From Flavobacteriia bacterium (GTDB taxonomy: Bacteria; Bacteroidota; Bacteroidia; Flavobacteriales; Flavobacteriaceae), in NCBI GenBank assembly GCA_030626085.1, contig DAOUPQ010000107.1, positions 1-6,552 of the forward strand: 6,552 nucleotides of DNA, in the 5' to 3' direction. The position numbers and the translations under genes were made by a program. Positions 5,766 to 6,552 of the stretch are shown in pieces (within the stretch, counting starts at the first letter, position 1; each line of letters starts with the position of its first letter). The notes beneath the pieces are model-generated. The model searched no databases. It was not told the origin of the DNA and saw only the letters and a program-made list of their open reading frames with translations.

Positions 5766-6431
5766 ATGGAAATTGTTATAGCAACAAATAAACACTTAAA
5801 ATACGCTGATATTATTTCAGAAACTATTGGTATATCTGCCCAAGACAGGGGTACCGGTATTGCAAAAAGAACTCCGGATTATATCTTAACTAAAATTAAA
5901 AATGGAAATGCTGTAATTGCCCTTGATGGGGAAGAATTTGCAGGGTTTTGTTATATCGAGACCTTTAGTAATAAAAGTTATGTAGTACACTCCGGTTTAA
6001 TTGTTCATTTTGATTATCGAAAACAAGGCTTGGCAAAAAAGATAAAAGCAAAAGTTTTTGATTATTCTAAAAAAAAATATCCAAAAGCAAAAGTTTTTGG
6101 TATTACTACAGGATTGGCCGTAATGAAAATAAATTATAGTTTAGGCTACAAACCTGTTACTTTTTCTGAACTTACAAATGATCCTGATTTTTGGAAAGGC
6201 TGTCAAACATGTAAGAATTATGATGTTTTAAAACGTACTGATCAAAAAATGTGTCTTTGCACGGGGATGCTTTATGATCCAAAACATAAAGATGAGATCA
6301 AAGATCATCCGTATGATAAAAAAACTTTAAGTAGATTAAAAAGAATTAAACAAAGCCTATTTCTAAACAAAAGGAATAAAAAAAATAAAAATACATTGCT
6401 TCCATTGTTATTATGGAAGAAAAATCAATAA
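5766..6431 (+). CDS. GNAT acyltransferase of the arginine operon (ArgA-like glutamate N-acyltransferase)
   Basis: A 221-residue cytoplasmic protein. Residues 1-135 form a GNAT domain: an N-terminal strand I-V-I-A-T, I-A-L-D-G-E-E-F-A-G-F-C-Y-I (51-64), G-L-I-V-H-F-D-Y-R-K-Q-G-L-A (77-90) holding the acyl-CoA phosphate loop R/K-Q-G-x-A, and Y-S-L-G-Y-K-P-V (124-131). A C-terminal extension carries C-Q-T-C (146-149) and C-L-C (163-165), perhaps a metal site, then a basic tail. It starts the operon and stops two bases before argG, so it most likely performs the first step, acylating glutamate with acetyl-CoA or succinyl-CoA. Bacteroides species use N-succinyl intermediates in arginine synthesis, so the donor is open. 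It is unlike classical ArgA, which has an amino-acid-kinase domain, and the assignment rests on context plus fold. The ATG at 5766 is the first in frame. Confidence 0.75.
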   Translation: MEIVIATNKHLKYADIISETIGISAQDRGTGIAKRTPDYILTKIKNGNAVIALDGEEFAGFCYIETFSNKSYVVHSGLIVHFDYRKQGLAKKIKAKVFDYSKKKYPKAKVFGITTGLAVMKINYSLGYKPVTFSELTNDPDFWKGCQTCKNYDVLKRTDQKMCLCTGMLYDPKHKDEIKDHPYDKKTLSRLKRIKQSLFLNKRNKKNKNTLLPLLLWKKNQ

Positions 6432-6433
6432 TT

Positions 6434-6552
6434 ATGAAAAAATTAGTTTTAGCATATAGCGGAGGTTTAGACACCTCATATTGCGCAAAATATTTATCTC
6501 AGGATAAAAAATTTGAAGTTCATGCTGTAAGTGTTAATACAGGTGGATTTGA
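6434..6552 (+). CDS. argG: Argininosuccinate synthase, N-terminal part (cut by window edge)
   Basis: The first 39 codons are visible, beginning M-K-K-L-V-L-A-Y-S-G-G-L-D-T-S. The A-Y-S-G-G-L-D-T-S stretch is the ATP-pyrophosphatase (PP-loop) signature at the N-terminus of argininosuccinate synthase, followed by the family's C-A-K-Y-L and V-N-T-G-G-F. The enzyme joins citrulline and aspartate with ATP to make argininosuccinate, the penultimate step of arginine synthesis. The start lies two bases after the stop of the ArgA-like gene, indicating translational coupling in one operon. The gene continues past the right edge, where further arg genes would be expected. Confidence 0.95.
   Translation, partial: MKKLVLAYSGGLDTSYCAKYLSQDKKFEVHAVSVNTGGF

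Overview
The window reads as chromosomal DNA of a member of the Bacteroidota, most likely family Flavobacteriaceae. The evidence is the strongly AT-rich composition, Shine-Dalgarno-poor gene starts, promoter-like TTTG...TAnnTTTG elements, and gene families typical of that group: a DUF4837 lipoprotein beside an MltD-type lytic transglycosylase, an OB-fold (tRNA_anti-like) protein beside a YceI protein, and a GNAT acyltransferase directly before argG. No mobile element, tRNA, rRNA or CRISPR array was seen.

The left two thirds (1-4485) is transcribed leftward. In transcription order it holds a monoglyceride-lipase-like alpha/beta hydrolase (3655-4485), an MltD-like transglycosylase with two LysM domains (1876-3432), a DUF4837 lipoprotein (867-1838), a membrane-anchored OB-fold protein (237-725), and the start of a secreted YceI-family protein that runs off the left edge (1-220). 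The transglycosylase and lipoprotein look like one operon, and the OB-fold and YceI genes like another. All but the hydrolase appear to act in the cell envelope.

A divergent AT-rich intergenic region (4486-4726) separates these from rightward genes. First is a 233-residue protein (4727-5428) that resembles a diverged sigma-70-type regulator. A 337-base region without a conventional gene follows (5429-5765), and then an arginine biosynthesis operon begins: an ArgA-like GNAT acyltransferase (5766-6431) and, two bases later, argG (6434 to the right edge).

The most notable feature lies in the 337-base gap. A near-consensus Bacteroidota promoter (5481-5510) precedes a 32-codon ORF (5569-5667) ending in P-R-R-N-F-R-R-P. 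Its terminal arginine codons are CGC, CGC, CGT and CGC, in a GC-rich island inside AT-rich DNA. A small hairpin with a T-rich tail overlaps its stop codon and a second hairpin lies just downstream. Placed directly before arginine biosynthesis genes, this has the layout of an arginine leader peptide controlling the operon by ribosome-mediated attenuation. The peptide and its position are seen in the sequence; the mechanism is inference.
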